Below are positions 16,406 to 24,406 of a DNA stretch of 64,000 nt, one piece after another. How positions within the stretch are numbered: the first letter of the stretch is position 1; every line of letters begins with the position of its first letter. The stretch comes from Falsirhodobacter xinxiangensis. Its GTDB lineage: Bacteria; Pseudomonadota; Alphaproteobacteria; Rhodobacterales; Rhodobacteraceae. The notes beneath the pieces were generated by a model. The model saw only the letters and a program-made list of their open reading frames with translations. It searched no databases and was not told the origin of the DNA. The DNA lies in the NCBI RefSeq assembly GCF_004959935.1, contig NZ_SMYN01000015.1, positions 21,747 through 85,746 on the forward strand, read 5' to 3'. A program made the position numbers and the translations under genes.

Positions 16406-17505
16406 CAGGCGACGGCCTGTTTCGCGGCTTCGCGCGCGGCAAGCTCCTTGCGGACCAGCGGCAGGATATAGCGCCCGTAATCCACGGCGTCGTTGTAGTT
16501 GTCGTAACCCCGGATCGAGATGAGGTCCGCGCCAAGATCGACGTAATCCAGAAGCGAGGCCGCGATGGTTTCCGGCGATCCGACCAGCGCCGTGGACGCA
16601 CCGCCCGCATTCGTCGCCGTCACGGTCGGATACCACAGCGCGCGATCCTGCACATCGCCGCGCTTTGCGATCTCCAGCAGGCGCTGCGAGCCGACGTTCT
16701 TCGGCGCATCGGCGCCCGGGGCAAAGCGGCCCAGACCCTTGGCGCGGTTCGCCGTCAGCAGATCGAGGATGTTATGCGCCTTCTTCCACGCAAGATCGTC
16801 CGTCTCGGCCACGATCGGGCGGAAGGTGACCCAGATGCGGGGGCGGTCCTTGCGGCCTGCCTTGGCGGCTTCGGCATGGATGCGTTCGATCTGCTCGCGC
16901 GTTTCCTTCAGCGGCTCGCCCCACAGCCCGAAGATGTCGGCCAGCGCCCCGCCCACGCGATAGGCTTCGTCCGACGATCCCCCGACCGAAATCGGGATCG
17001 TTCCCTTGGTTGGCCGCACCTTGTTGGAAAAGCCGCGGAAGCTGTAATGCACGCCGTCGAAATCGAAGGGTTCCGACGATTCCCATGCGCGGCGCAGGAT
17101 GCGGATATATTCCTCGGTCCGGGCATAGCGTTCTTCCTTGGTCGAAAAATCGCCTTCGCGGGCCTGTTCCTCGTCGCTGCCGCCCGCGATGAAGTGGACG
17201 ACGACGCGCCCGCCGCTCAACTGGTCCAGCGTGGCAAGCGCCTTTGCCGCGACGGTGGGATAGACCGTGTTGGGCCGCAGCGCGACGATGATGCTGATGT
17301 TCTTGGTATTGGCGAGGATCGTCGCGCCGATGGTGAACGGATCGAAAGAGGACGAATGATATGGGATCAGCGTATAGTTGAAGCCGTAATCGTCCAGCGC
17401 GCGGGCATAGCGCACCAGGAATGCCGGATCGATCTTCGGCTCGACTTCGGGGGCAAGCTCGTTCGAGGCGTTGGGGAAGGTCACGCTGATGAATTCGGTC
17501 GGCAT
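16405..17505 (-). CDS. LLM-class FMNH2-dependent monooxygenase (alkanesulfonate monooxygenase-like)
   Basis: A 366-residue luciferase-like TIM-barrel flavoenzyme. SIIVALRPNTVYPTVAAKAL, LDQLSGGRVVVHFIAGGSDEEQAREGDF, ERYARTEEYIRILRRAW and IPISVGGSSDEAYRVGG follow the SsuD/SfnG pattern for desulfonating monooxygenases that release sulfite for sulfur assimilation. It needs reduced FMN from a partner reductase, which is not in this operon. It is the first gene of the leftward operon; a 22-bp palindrome lies 57 bp upstream. Exact substrate (alkanesulfonate, sulfone or other) is unknown. Confidence 0.9.
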   Translation of the reverse strand: MPTEFISVTFPNASNELAPEVEPKIDPAFLVRYARALDDYGFNYTLIPYHSSSFDPFTIGATILANTKNISIIVALRPNTVYPTVAAKALATLDQLSGGRVVVHFIAGGSDEEQAREGDFSTKEERYARTEEYIRILRRAWESSEPFDFDGVHYSFRGFSNKVRPTKGTIPISVGGSSDEAYRVGGALADIFGLWGEPLKETREQIERIHAEAAKAGRKDRPRIWVTFRPIVAETDDLAWKKAHNILDLLTANRAKGLGRFAPGADAPKNVGSQRLLEIAKRGDVQDRALWYPTVTATNAGGASTALVGSPETIAASLLDYVDLGADLISIRGYDNYNDAVDYGRYILPLVRKELAAREAAKQAVA

Positions 17506-17561
17506 CTGGGTTTCTCTCTCGCTGGAGGATTTGACCAGAAGCTAGCCAGATTGGCGGCGAA

Positions 17562-17583
17562 ATAGAACGACCTGTCTTTCTAT
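17562..17583. promoter_or_regulatory. near-perfect palindromic operator upstream of the monooxygenase operon
   Basis: Two 10-bp arms, ATAGAACGAC and GTCTTTCTAT, separated by CT; the arms are complementary at 9 of 10 positions. The centre is 67 bp ahead of the monooxygenase start codon. Length and symmetry suit a TetR-type repressor, and a TetR gene lies in the same gene series (13635-14183). Confidence 0.6.
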
Positions 17584-17663
17584 AATGTTCGGGGCGGGGA
17601 GAACAGTTTTATCCCGCGCGAGTTTTCCGGAGAATCCCGCTCTTGCGCCGCTTGCCGGGCGAT

Positions 17664-19106
17664 TCACGCCCAGAAGCGCTTGGCCTCCACCAGATCGTCA
17701 TAGGCCGCCGCCGCCGCGCGCAGCAGGGGTTTGCGGCGGGCATGTCCCAGCAGGCTCGGCGCCGCCGGATCGCTTGCGATCCCCAGATCCGCCAGCAGTT
17801 GCGGCGCGGTCGCCATGTCGTTGAGCGTGCCCAGCTGTTCCTGAAGATCCTTCAACGCGCCGACGAATTTCTTGCGCGATTTTCGCTTGGCGAACAGGGG
17901 GGCGAAGAAATCGACGGCATAGCGCAGCTTCTTGGCGTCCTTGCGGACCTCGTGTCGGGTCTCGTCGTCGATCTTGGTGATATTCGCGCCATCCTTTCGG
18001 ACCTTGCGGCGAAAGCGGGCCAGCGCGGTTGCCGCGAAATCTTCGGCTGGTTCGTCGCGATCCTTGGCACGGGCCTCGTCGCGAAGCCAAGGGCCGACTG
18101 CCAGCCATTCCGACAGGTCGATCATCAGCCGCGCCGCCCGGTCCGATCCAAGCGCCTTTGCCGCGCGATCATGGGCGTCCTCCCGTTCGCGCCGCAGGCG
18201 ATCCTCCAGCGGCCCGCCGGAGGCGCGGTGCAGGATCACGTCGAGATCGCGCGCGGGGCCAAGCTCGCCTGCCAGCCAGCGCAGCTCGTTGGCGATGGGG
18301 CGGCCTTCATCGCCCAGCATCGGGCGAAAGATCGAAAACGCCGACCGCAACCGGCGCAGCGCCACCCGTGTCTGATGAAGCGCCTCTGCCCCGCGCGTGG
18401 TCAGCAACAGGTCTTCGTTCAGGCGGAACTGCCGCAGACAGGATGCCGCGATCTGTTGGAAGGCGTCGGCGGCTGTCGCATCCTCGGTCAGCGCGATGGG
18501 GTCGGCCTTGTGGCTGTCCGGCATCGGCGCAAGCAGCATGTAGCCCCGCGCGGATTTGGACAGAACGCCGATCCTGACCGGGATCACATCTGCAATTTGC
18601 CTTGCCAGCACGAAAAGCGCCTCGGCGGGGCCGGATTTCAACTCCAGCTCGCATTCATGGATCGGCGTCTGCCTGTCCGCGATGCGAACATCACCGCCGT
18701 CGAGCGCAACTTCGATTTCCGCGCCGTCGCGGTGCAGCGTCCAGACGCGGCGGTCGATCTCCACATCGAAAACCCGGATCAAATCCTCGGTCCGGTCGCC
18801 AAGGATCGCACGAACGGGTGTCACGTCGTCCAGCACCGGGTGATCCGTCTCGACCAGCTTTTCCCATTCGCCGCGATCGAACAGCCCTGCCGCGCGGGCG
18901 GGCGCGTGTTTGGTGGTCTGGATGCGCTTGCCGTCGGTTTCGCGGATGCGCAGCGAGACCCCATGTGCCGCCAGCAGGTGATCAGGCGTATCGAAATAGA
19001 CGGCGCGCTGCATCCGGCGCAAGGGCGCCCCCGGCAACATGCCCGAATCCGCGAGCGCGTCGCCCGCCCCGGGCGCGATTGCGAGCTTCAGTTCGATTTC
19101 CGACAT
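17664..19106 (-). CDS. CYTH-CHAD domain protein (inorganic triphosphatase/polyphosphate-binding)
   Basis: A 480-residue two-domain protein. The N-terminal CYTH triphosphate tunnel domain (residues 1-200) begins with the metal/phosphate motif EIELKL and has SLRIRETDGKRIQTTKH and HECELELKSG. The C-terminal CHAD domain (about 210-470) has histidine motifs HQTRVALRRLRSAFSIF and HEVRKDAKKLRYAVDFF that bind polyphosphate. The fusion resembles E. coli YgiF, an inorganic triphosphatase. The ATG at 19106 sets the family N-terminus; a start at 19127 is possible. A second CYTH gene lies 4 kb away with two secreted phosphoesterases between. Confidence 0.92.
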   Translation of the reverse strand: MSEIELKLAIAPGAGDALADSGMLPGAPLRRMQRAVYFDTPDHLLAAHGVSLRIRETDGKRIQTTKHAPARAAGLFDRGEWEKLVETDHPVLDDVTPVRAILGDRTEDLIRVFDVEIDRRVWTLHRDGAEIEVALDGGDVRIADRQTPIHECELELKSGPAEALFVLARQIADVIPVRIGVLSKSARGYMLLAPMPDSHKADPIALTEDATAADAFQQIAASCLRQFRLNEDLLLTTRGAEALHQTRVALRRLRSAFSIFRPMLGDEGRPIANELRWLAGELGPARDLDVILHRASGGPLEDRLRREREDAHDRAAKALGSDRAARLMIDLSEWLAVGPWLRDEARAKDRDEPAEDFAATALARFRRKVRKDGANITKIDDETRHEVRKDAKKLRYAVDFFAPLFAKRKSRKKFVGALKDLQEQLGTLNDMATAPQLLADLGIASDPAAPSLLGHARRKPLLRAAAAAYDDLVEAKRFWA

Positions 19107-19218
19107 GATCCGGGCCCCCGTCTGCAACTCAAAGGCAAACGCGCGAGGGGAGAATGGGTTTCGTCGAACTTTGCCGAATGGCGAGAGCCGTCATCAGGCA
19201 GCTTCCGCCGTTCTGCTC

Positions 19219-20475
19219 TTATTTCCGGCGGCGCAGCAGGGCCATCGCCCCGAGTCCCGCGCCCAGCAGCCATGCCGCGCCCGGAAGCGGGACAGGGGCG
19301 ACCTCGATATCCGTCCAGACCAGCCGGTGATCCGAGGATGGAAAGCCCCCCGGCAGCGAGGGATCGTAATCCCCCACCAGCGAAAAGAGCGGGTCTTCCG
19401 GCAGGGGCCAGAACACGCCGCTGTCCGAAATCTTCAGCCCCGCCGAGGGCAGGACATAGTCGGCGCGCAGGTTGCCGGGGGCCGTATCGGCGAAATCGGC
19501 GGTGTCCTGTGCGGGGTCGCCGCCATGGCCCGCGTTGGCATTGCCCTGACGGTCCGACGCCGCCGCGCCGCCAGCACTGGACGGCACATCGCCGGCATTC
19601 ACGCGCGGGTTCTCCAGCAGTTGGCGGATGGCCTTGTCGTAGCTGTCGCCGTCGAACGGATCGGCGTTCAGATCGCCCGCGATGACGAATGCCTTGCCTG
19701 CGGCCAATCCGCCCGTGCGGCCCTGATCGTCGGTCATGTAATCCGCGCCGCCGACATAATCCGAGATCAGGCGGATCTCGTCATGGTTGCGGCGACCGTT
19801 GCGATCCTCGGGTCCGTCGAAGGTCGGTGGGGTCGGGTGACTGGCGATGAGGTGAACGGTCTGACCGTCGATCTTGACCGGCACGTCCCAATGGCTTTTC
19901 GACGACAGGCGCAGGATCGCCTGCTCCTCGGCATCATAGAAGCCTTCCGGCATCGCATTGCCGGGCATGTCCTTCCACAGGAAATTCTGGAAGCTGCGGA
20001 TCGCATCGACGTCCAGCTCGTGTTTCGAAAAGACGGCCATACCGTATTGCCCAGCAAACTGCCCGAAGCCGAGCGCGTCGTCGCCGCCGCCGACCGTTCC
20101 GTCGTTGTTCAGGTCGAACCCGCTGGGAATGCCGGTGTTGGACGGTGCGATGAAGCTGTAGCGATAGTCGAGCCCGGCGGTGCCGCCCTGACCGGACACG
20201 TTTTGCGCCTTGGCAAGGTAGTTGTCGGCGAACAGCCGGTCGTTGCCGGGGGCATAGTCGAATTCGTTGATCAGCAGCACGTCGGGGTTCACGCGCTGGA
20301 TGATTTCGGCCACGGCCTGCGCCTGACGGTCGGCGCCGGTGGCAAGATCCGCCGCAAGCTTCCCCTCGGTCCCGCGGTTCAGCGAGGCGTTGAAGGTGGC
20401 GAAACGGATCGTCTCGGCTTGCACGGTTCCGGCAAGGGCCGCAACCGGGATGGTCAGGATGAGCGTTCTGCGCAT
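19219..20475 (-). CDS. secreted endonuclease/exonuclease/phosphatase with VPLPA-CTERM-like anchor
   Basis: A 418-residue extracytoplasmic phosphoesterase. The signal peptide (RTLILTIPVAALAGTVQA) is followed by an EEP fold: RFATFNASL, DVLLINEFDY (catalytic Glu), HLIASHPTPPT, VIAGDLNADPFDG and SSDHRLVWTDI (terminal His). The last residues VPLPGAAWLLGAGLGAMALL then RRRK form a sorting tail with a short motif, one hydrophobic helix and a basic end, as in VPLPA-CTERM proteins processed by exosortase-type enzymes. It probably releases phosphate or nucleotides from nucleic acid or sugar phosphates at the cell surface. A nuclease versus phosphatase preference cannot be called. Confidence 0.88.
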   Translation of the reverse strand: MRRTLILTIPVAALAGTVQAETIRFATFNASLNRGTEGKLAADLATGADRQAQAVAEIIQRVNPDVLLINEFDYAPGNDRLFADNYLAKAQNVSGQGGTAGLDYRYSFIAPSNTGIPSGFDLNNDGTVGGGDDALGFGQFAGQYGMAVFSKHELDVDAIRSFQNFLWKDMPGNAMPEGFYDAEEQAILRLSSKSHWDVPVKIDGQTVHLIASHPTPPTFDGPEDRNGRRNHDEIRLISDYVGGADYMTDDQGRTGGLAAGKAFVIAGDLNADPFDGDSYDKAIRQLLENPRVNAGDVPSSAGGAAASDRQGNANAGHGGDPAQDTADFADTAPGNLRADYVLPSAGLKISDSGVFWPLPEDPLFSLVGDYDPSLPGGFPSSDHRLVWTDIEVAPVPLPGAAWLLGAGLGAMALLRRRK

Positions 20476-20539
20476 CGGATGTCCTCGTCACTCTACATAC
20501 AGGTGCATCCTCGCCCATGGCTGCGACAGACATATGTCA

Positions 20540-20559
20540 GGGGAGGCGTTCGCCTCCCC
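20540..20559 (-). terminator. terminator hairpin after the DoxX gene
   Basis: Eight-bp perfect stem (GGGGAGGC / GCCTCCCC) with a GTTC loop, 9 bp beyond the DoxX stop and ahead of the phosphoesterase gene. It lacks a U-run. Confidence 0.5.
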
Positions 20560-20568
20560 TTCGTGTCG

Positions 20569-21006
20569 TCAGATCTCGCGTCCGATCAGCCGATCGACCG
20601 AGAACCTGCCGCCGCCGCGGGCGACGAAGAACAGCGTCACCCCCGACCAGATCAGCGAAAGTTCGGCACCCGAATATCCTTCGGCCTTCAGGACCCAATG
20701 GAAATACACCGTCACCAGCAGGATCACCGTCGTCGCCCCTGCCGCAAAACGGGTCAGCAGGCCGAACATCAGCAAGAGGCCGCCGAAGAATTCGCCCGCC
20801 GCCAGCGCAGGTGACCAGAGCCAGCCCGGATGGAAGCCGATGCTTTCGACCATGCCGACGGCGCGCATCGGGTCCTGAATCTTGGGCCATCCATGCATGG
20901 CCAGCGCAAAGCCGGCGATCACGCGCAGCCAGGTTTCCGCCAGCGGCGCGGCGCTGGAGTAAAGGGGCCGCAGGGCGGGGATGAGAAGTCTGTTCTGTTG
21001 GGTCAT
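20569..21006 (-). CDS. DoxX family membrane protein
   Basis: A 145-residue protein with four predicted transmembrane helices and the DoxX signature: an N-terminal RVIAGFALAMHGWPKI, then ALAAGEFFGGLLLMFGLLTRFAAGA and a C-terminal GGGRFSVDRLIG. DoxX proteins are inner-membrane components of quinone- or thiol-linked redox systems and often travel with small secreted proteins. The ATG at 21006 has GGAGA 7 bp upstream. It lies 70 bp downstream of a small secreted-protein gene on the same strand. Confidence 0.88.
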   Translation of the reverse strand: MTQQNRLLIPALRPLYSSAAPLAETWLRVIAGFALAMHGWPKIQDPMRAVGMVESIGFHPGWLWSPALAAGEFFGGLLLMFGLLTRFAAGATTVILLVTVYFHWVLKAEGYSGAELSLIWSGVTLFFVARGGGRFSVDRLIGREI

Positions 21007-21076
21007 GTCATATCTCCGTTCGCACAATCACGCGGGATCGTGCTGCAAATCGTCTTCGATGGTATGCTCGTCACGC

Positions 21077-21391
21077 TCAGGCGCGTGGGGGACGCCATCG
21101 GTCCGTGGCGGCGGTCTGCGCCTTCGGAACGACCGGAGAGAGGGGCGGCAGCGCGGACATCTCGCGCGGCTGCGGCGGCAGGAGTGATGCCACGGGGTTC
21201 AACGCGCAGCTGATGCAGGATTTGCTGTGCGGCTGTGCAGGTGCGGCGGGTGTGCCGGGCGCTGTGCAGATGTCGATCCTGGTGGCTTGGCTGGCACAAC
21301 CGCCTTGCGCATATGCCATGCCCCCGCCGCGCATCGGCGCAAGCGCGAAGCAAAGCGAGACGATCAGAAGAAGGCGCGCGAGGTGCATCAT
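21077..21391 (-). CDS. small secreted cysteine-containing protein
   Basis: About 104 residues. An N-terminal hydrophobic segment LARLLLIVSLCFALAP suggests a signal peptide, followed by a low-complexity body with four cysteines, including SCISC, and a proline-rich C-terminus. The body loosely recalls DUF2946-like copper-associated proteins, but I cannot assign a family. Alternative starts are 21409 and 21388; none has a strong ribosome-binding site. It would be cotranscribed with doxX. Confidence 0.45.
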   Translation of the reverse strand: MMHLARLLLIVSLCFALAPMRGGGMAYAQGGCASQATRIDICTAPGTPAAPAQPHSKSCISCALNPVASLLPPQPREMSALPPLSPVVPKAQTAATDRWRPPRA

Positions 21392-21502
21392 GACATGCCG
21401 TGATTGCATGATGCGGGCAGCCGGTGCAATCCCCGCGTGATGCCCCCCGGCTGAACGACCGCGATCGAGAGTTCACGGAATGTTAACGATTGCGGCAACT
21501 TT

Positions 21503-21520
21503 ACGTCATAAATCCGGCCT
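21503..21520 (+). promoter_or_regulatory. possible Pho box upstream of the alkaline phosphatase gene
   Basis: ACGTCAT-AAAT-CCGGCCT resembles the CTGTCAT-N4-CTGTCAT PhoB site, with a good first half-site and poor second one. It lies 38 bp upstream of the alkaline phosphatase start, where an activator site is expected. Confidence 0.3.
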
Positions 21521-21558
21521 AGCAATCGCCTCACGGTTTCGCGATCGAGAGGATTTCC

Positions 21559-23088
21559 ATGAAACTTCAACAGTCTTTGCTGGCGGCGGCTTCGGCCATC
21601 GCCCTGACCGCCCCGCTTGCCGCCGAGGCTGCGAGCGTGAAGAACACCATCCTGCTGGTCTCGGACGGCGCCTCGTGGGGCACCTGGGACATGGCCAGCT
21701 ATTGGCAGCACGGCGAGAAGGGCCGCCAGACCTATGACGGCTTCGACGTCAAGCTGGGCATGACCACGCTGCCGCTGAACACGTCCAACACGCCGACCAA
21801 CTCGAACACGCCCGAAGTCAGCTACGAGCCCGGCAAGGCCTGGGACGCGACCCCGGTGGACAATGGCGAGAAATTCGCCGGATACGACTACATCAAGCAG
21901 GGCGCGACCGACAGCGCCGCCGCCGCGACCGCCCTTTCGACCGGCAAGGCGACCTATAACAACGCCATCGCCTATGACAACTTCGGCCGCCCGCTGCCGT
22001 CGATCACCGACAAGCTGAAGGATCAGGGCAAGGCCGTTGGCGTCGTGTCCTCCGTTCCGCTGAGCCATGCGACCCCCGCCGGGTTCGCCGCCGAAAACAT
22101 CTCGCGCAACAACTATGGCGAGATCAGCCGCGAGATGATCCAGTCCGGCAACATGAATCTGGTCATGGGCGGCGGCCATCCGTTCTATGACAGCAACGGC
22201 CAGTTGAAGACCGAAGGCGCCTTCGCGAACGAGACCGGCACCGGCGGTGGCTACATCGCGAAAAGCGTGTGGGACGACGTGACGGGCGATGCCGCCTCGA
22301 TGCAGCTGATCCAAGAGCGCGCCGATTTCGAGGCGCTGGCGGATGGCAGCAAGACCGTGGACGGCCCGCTGCTGGGTGTGTTCAAATCGGGCGACACGCT
22401 GCAACAGGCCCGCAGCGAAGACGTCTTCGGCGCGGATGCCGCGGATGCCGCGAATGCCTCGGGCATCGCGTACAATCAGGACGTCCCCACGCTGGAGACG
22501 ATGACCAAGGGCGCGCTGAACCATCTTGGCCGTGACGAGGACGGTTTCTTCGTCATGATCGAAGGCGGTGCCGTGGACTGGGCGGCCCATGCCAACCAGA
22601 CCGACCGCATCATCGAAGAACAGGTGGATTTCAACAAATCCGTCACCGCCGCCTATGACTGGGTCAATGCCAATTCGAACTGGGACGAGACGCTGCTGAT
22701 CGTCCTGACCGACCATGGCAACGGGATGCCGATGGGCCCGAACTCTGACACCATCGCGTTCGAGGGCATCCAGAACAACGGCGCGGGCAACCTGCCGGGC
22801 GTTCAATGGCATCACGGCACCCACACGCGCGAGAATACGCTGCTTTGGGCGCATGGCGCAGGGTCGGACCTGTTTTCCGATGCGATCCTCGGTTCGGACC
22901 CGGATTTCGCGCGCCTGATCGGCCACACCCCGACCGGGGACTACATCGCCAACACCTCGGTCCATGATGTGATCGCGGCGGCGAATGGGGTCGAAGCCCC
23001 CGCGCCGGTTCCGGTTCCGCTGCCGATCGCGCTGCTGGGCGGTGGACTTGCCCTGCTGGGCGGGCTGAAGCTGCGCCGCAAGGGCTGA
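21559..23088 (+). CDS. alkaline phosphatase with VPLP-type C-terminal anchor
   Basis: A 509-residue secreted phosphomonoesterase of the PhoA superfamily (PF00245). The signal peptide ends near AAEA. The metal-binding LLVSDGASW (D36) and active-site TDSAAAATALSTG with nucleophile S119 are present, as are IEGGAVDWAAHAN, VLTDHGNGM and a WHHGTHT histidine motif. The C-terminus VPVPLPIALLGGGLALLGGL followed by KLRRKG is a VPLPA-CTERM-like sorting tail, so the enzyme is probably surface-anchored. Together with the divergent EEP phosphoesterase it would scavenge phosphate from organic esters. The arrangement differs from E. coli PhoA and is nearer to the roseobacter/marine enzymes. Confidence 0.92.
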   Translation: MKLQQSLLAAASAIALTAPLAAEAASVKNTILLVSDGASWGTWDMASYWQHGEKGRQTYDGFDVKLGMTTLPLNTSNTPTNSNTPEVSYEPGKAWDATPVDNGEKFAGYDYIKQGATDSAAAATALSTGKATYNNAIAYDNFGRPLPSITDKLKDQGKAVGVVSSVPLSHATPAGFAAENISRNNYGEISREMIQSGNMNLVMGGGHPFYDSNGQLKTEGAFANETGTGGGYIAKSVWDDVTGDAASMQLIQERADFEALADGSKTVDGPLLGVFKSGDTLQQARSEDVFGADAADAANASGIAYNQDVPTLETMTKGALNHLGRDEDGFFVMIEGGAVDWAAHANQTDRIIEEQVDFNKSVTAAYDWVNANSNWDETLLIVLTDHGNGMPMGPNSDTIAFEGIQNNGAGNLPGVQWHHGTHTRENTLLWAHGAGSDLFSDAILGSDPDFARLIGHTPTGDYIANTSVHDVIAAANGVEAPAPVPVPLPIALLGGGLALLGGLKLRRKG

Positions 23089-23098
23089 TCCGAAGCGC

Positions 23099-23128
23099 CT
23101 CCCCGCCGCAGCGGTTCGCGGCGGGGAG
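23099..23128 (+). terminator. terminator hairpin after the alkaline phosphatase gene
   Basis: Perfect 11-bp stem (CTCCCCGCCGC / GCGGCGGGGAG) with an 8-nt loop, 10 bp beyond the stop. No clear U-run follows. Confidence 0.55.
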
Positions 23129-23199
23129 AGCCGTTGCCCTTCTTGCAAAAGCGGGGCAGAAGGCAGTGTGTGAAAAGATGCGCAGTGCGCAGGTGCCAG

Positions 23200-23700
23200 A
23201 TGCCGATTGAAATCGAGCGCAAGTTCTTGCTCGCAGATGCCTCGTGGCGGGCGGTGGTCGTCAGATCGGTGCGGCTTCGGGATGGCATTCTCGCCTTCTA
23301 TGACGGGCGGAAGATCCGCATCCGGTTCTATGACGACGTGGCGACGCTGACGGTGAAGGGTCCGCGCAAGGGACTGGCGCGGGACGAGTTCGAATATGCG
23401 ATCCCGACCTCCGATGGGCTGATCCTTTTGGAACAGCATTGCAAGGGAGAGGTCATCGAAAAGACGCGCCATCATATCGCCATGGGCGATCACGAATGGG
23501 TCGTGGACGAATTTCACGGGCTCTTGTCAGGTGTGCTGCTGGCCGAGGTGGAACTGCCGGATGAGAGCGCGAGTTTCGTGCTGCCGGACTGGGTCGGCAA
23601 GGAAGTCACGGGTGTCGAAAAATACCGGCAGATCAACATGATAAAATCGCGCAAACGCAAGTTGGCGGATGCGGCACGGCGGGCAAGGAAGCCGAAGTGA
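23200..23700 (+). CDS. single-domain CYTH protein
   Basis: A 166-residue triphosphate tunnel enzyme. It opens with the CYTH signature PIEIERKFLL and continues with KIRIRFYDDVATLTVKGPRKG, RDEFEY and VDEFHGLLSGVLLAEVELPD. CYTH proteins of this size hydrolyse inorganic triphosphate or thiamine triphosphate, or act as class IV adenylate cyclases. The short form resembles NE1496/ygiF-type triphosphatases. The ATG at 23200 follows AGGTG; an in-frame start at 23134 would prepend 22 unlikely residues. The C-terminus is lysine/arginine-rich. Confidence 0.88.
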   Translation: MPIEIERKFLLADASWRAVVVRSVRLRDGILAFYDGRKIRIRFYDDVATLTVKGPRKGLARDEFEYAIPTSDGLILLEQHCKGEVIEKTRHHIAMGDHEWVVDEFHGLLSGVLLAEVELPDESASFVLPDWVGKEVTGVEKYRQINMIKSRKRKLADAARRARKPK

Positions 23701-23728
23701 GCGCCCGGCGGGATGTCGGGCGACCTGT

Positions 23729-24406
23729 TCAGATGTCGTTCTGCCGTGCCGCAAAGCCTTTGGCGAGGATCGGCCCGGTCGGCCGCCCGGTCGGAGAGCC
23801 GCCTAGAGGCTCCAGCGTGATCTCGTAAAGCTGACCGTCGGCGGGCGTCGGCAGTTCGGGCGGCGACAGATGCTCGGCGCGATCCTCCTTCAGCAGCCCG
23901 AGCGAGACGGGGCCCCGTTCGGGCGACGGCAGCGTCCAGACCTGCATCTGCTGCCCGTCCGGCACCGCGACATCGCTGACGAACCGCACGCGCGCGGATT
24001 CGGAGCCGTAATCCTCGACCACGGCACGGGCGGCGCCGCTATCGTCCATCAGCACGGCGATGACCACCGGCTCCGGGCGCAGCGTCTGGCTGCCGATTCC
24101 GATGCCGACGGCCAGCGCGATGGCGGCGGCGATGCTGGCGGGCAACAGACGGCGCAAACGCGGCGCCGATGGCAGGTTCGCGGCCTTCGGTTTCGCCATC
24201 TGCAGCTCGGGGGCGATCCTTTCCCACAGATCGGCAGGCACGGGTGCGGGTACGGCGGTCATGTCCAGCGGCAGGAAACGATCCCGCGCCTGACCGACGG
24301 CCCGCGCCCATTCGGGGTCGGTCGCGAGCGCCGCTTCCGCCCGGCTGGCTTCGGTATCGTCCATCAGTCCAAGGACGAAGGCTTCGGCTTCTTGTTCACG
24401 GCTCAT
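23729..24406 (-). CDS. anti-sigma factor (RskA/anti-sigma-K type)
   Basis: A 225-residue membrane anti-sigma factor. The N-terminal cytoplasmic part (residues 1-85; EQEAEAFVLGLMDDTEASRA) is the sigma-binding domain. A transmembrane helix LLPASIAAAIALAVGIGIG lies near 88-106. The periplasmic C-terminal domain (MQVWTLPSPERGPVSLGLL, YEITLEPLGGSPTG) matches the RskA family (PF10099). There is no zinc-binding HxxxCxxC motif. Its start overlaps the sigma factor stop (ATGA), so the pair is coexpressed. Release of the sigma factor would need a periplasmic signal. Confidence 0.92.
   Translation of the reverse strand: MSREQEAEAFVLGLMDDTEASRAEAALATDPEWARAVGQARDRFLPLDMTAVPAPVPADLWERIAPELQMAKPKAANLPSAPRLRRLLPASIAAAIALAVGIGIGSQTLRPEPVVIAVLMDDSGAARAVVEDYGSESARVRFVSDVAVPDGQQMQVWTLPSPERGPVSLGLLKEDRAEHLSPPELPTPADGQLYEITLEPLGGSPTGRPTGPILAKGFAARQNDI

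Noticed and set aside
21388..23517. A 709-codon minus-strand frame opposite the alkaline phosphatase.
   Set aside because: Antisense shadow; no signal peptide, domain or start context, while the plus strand encodes a complete enzyme with catalytic motifs.
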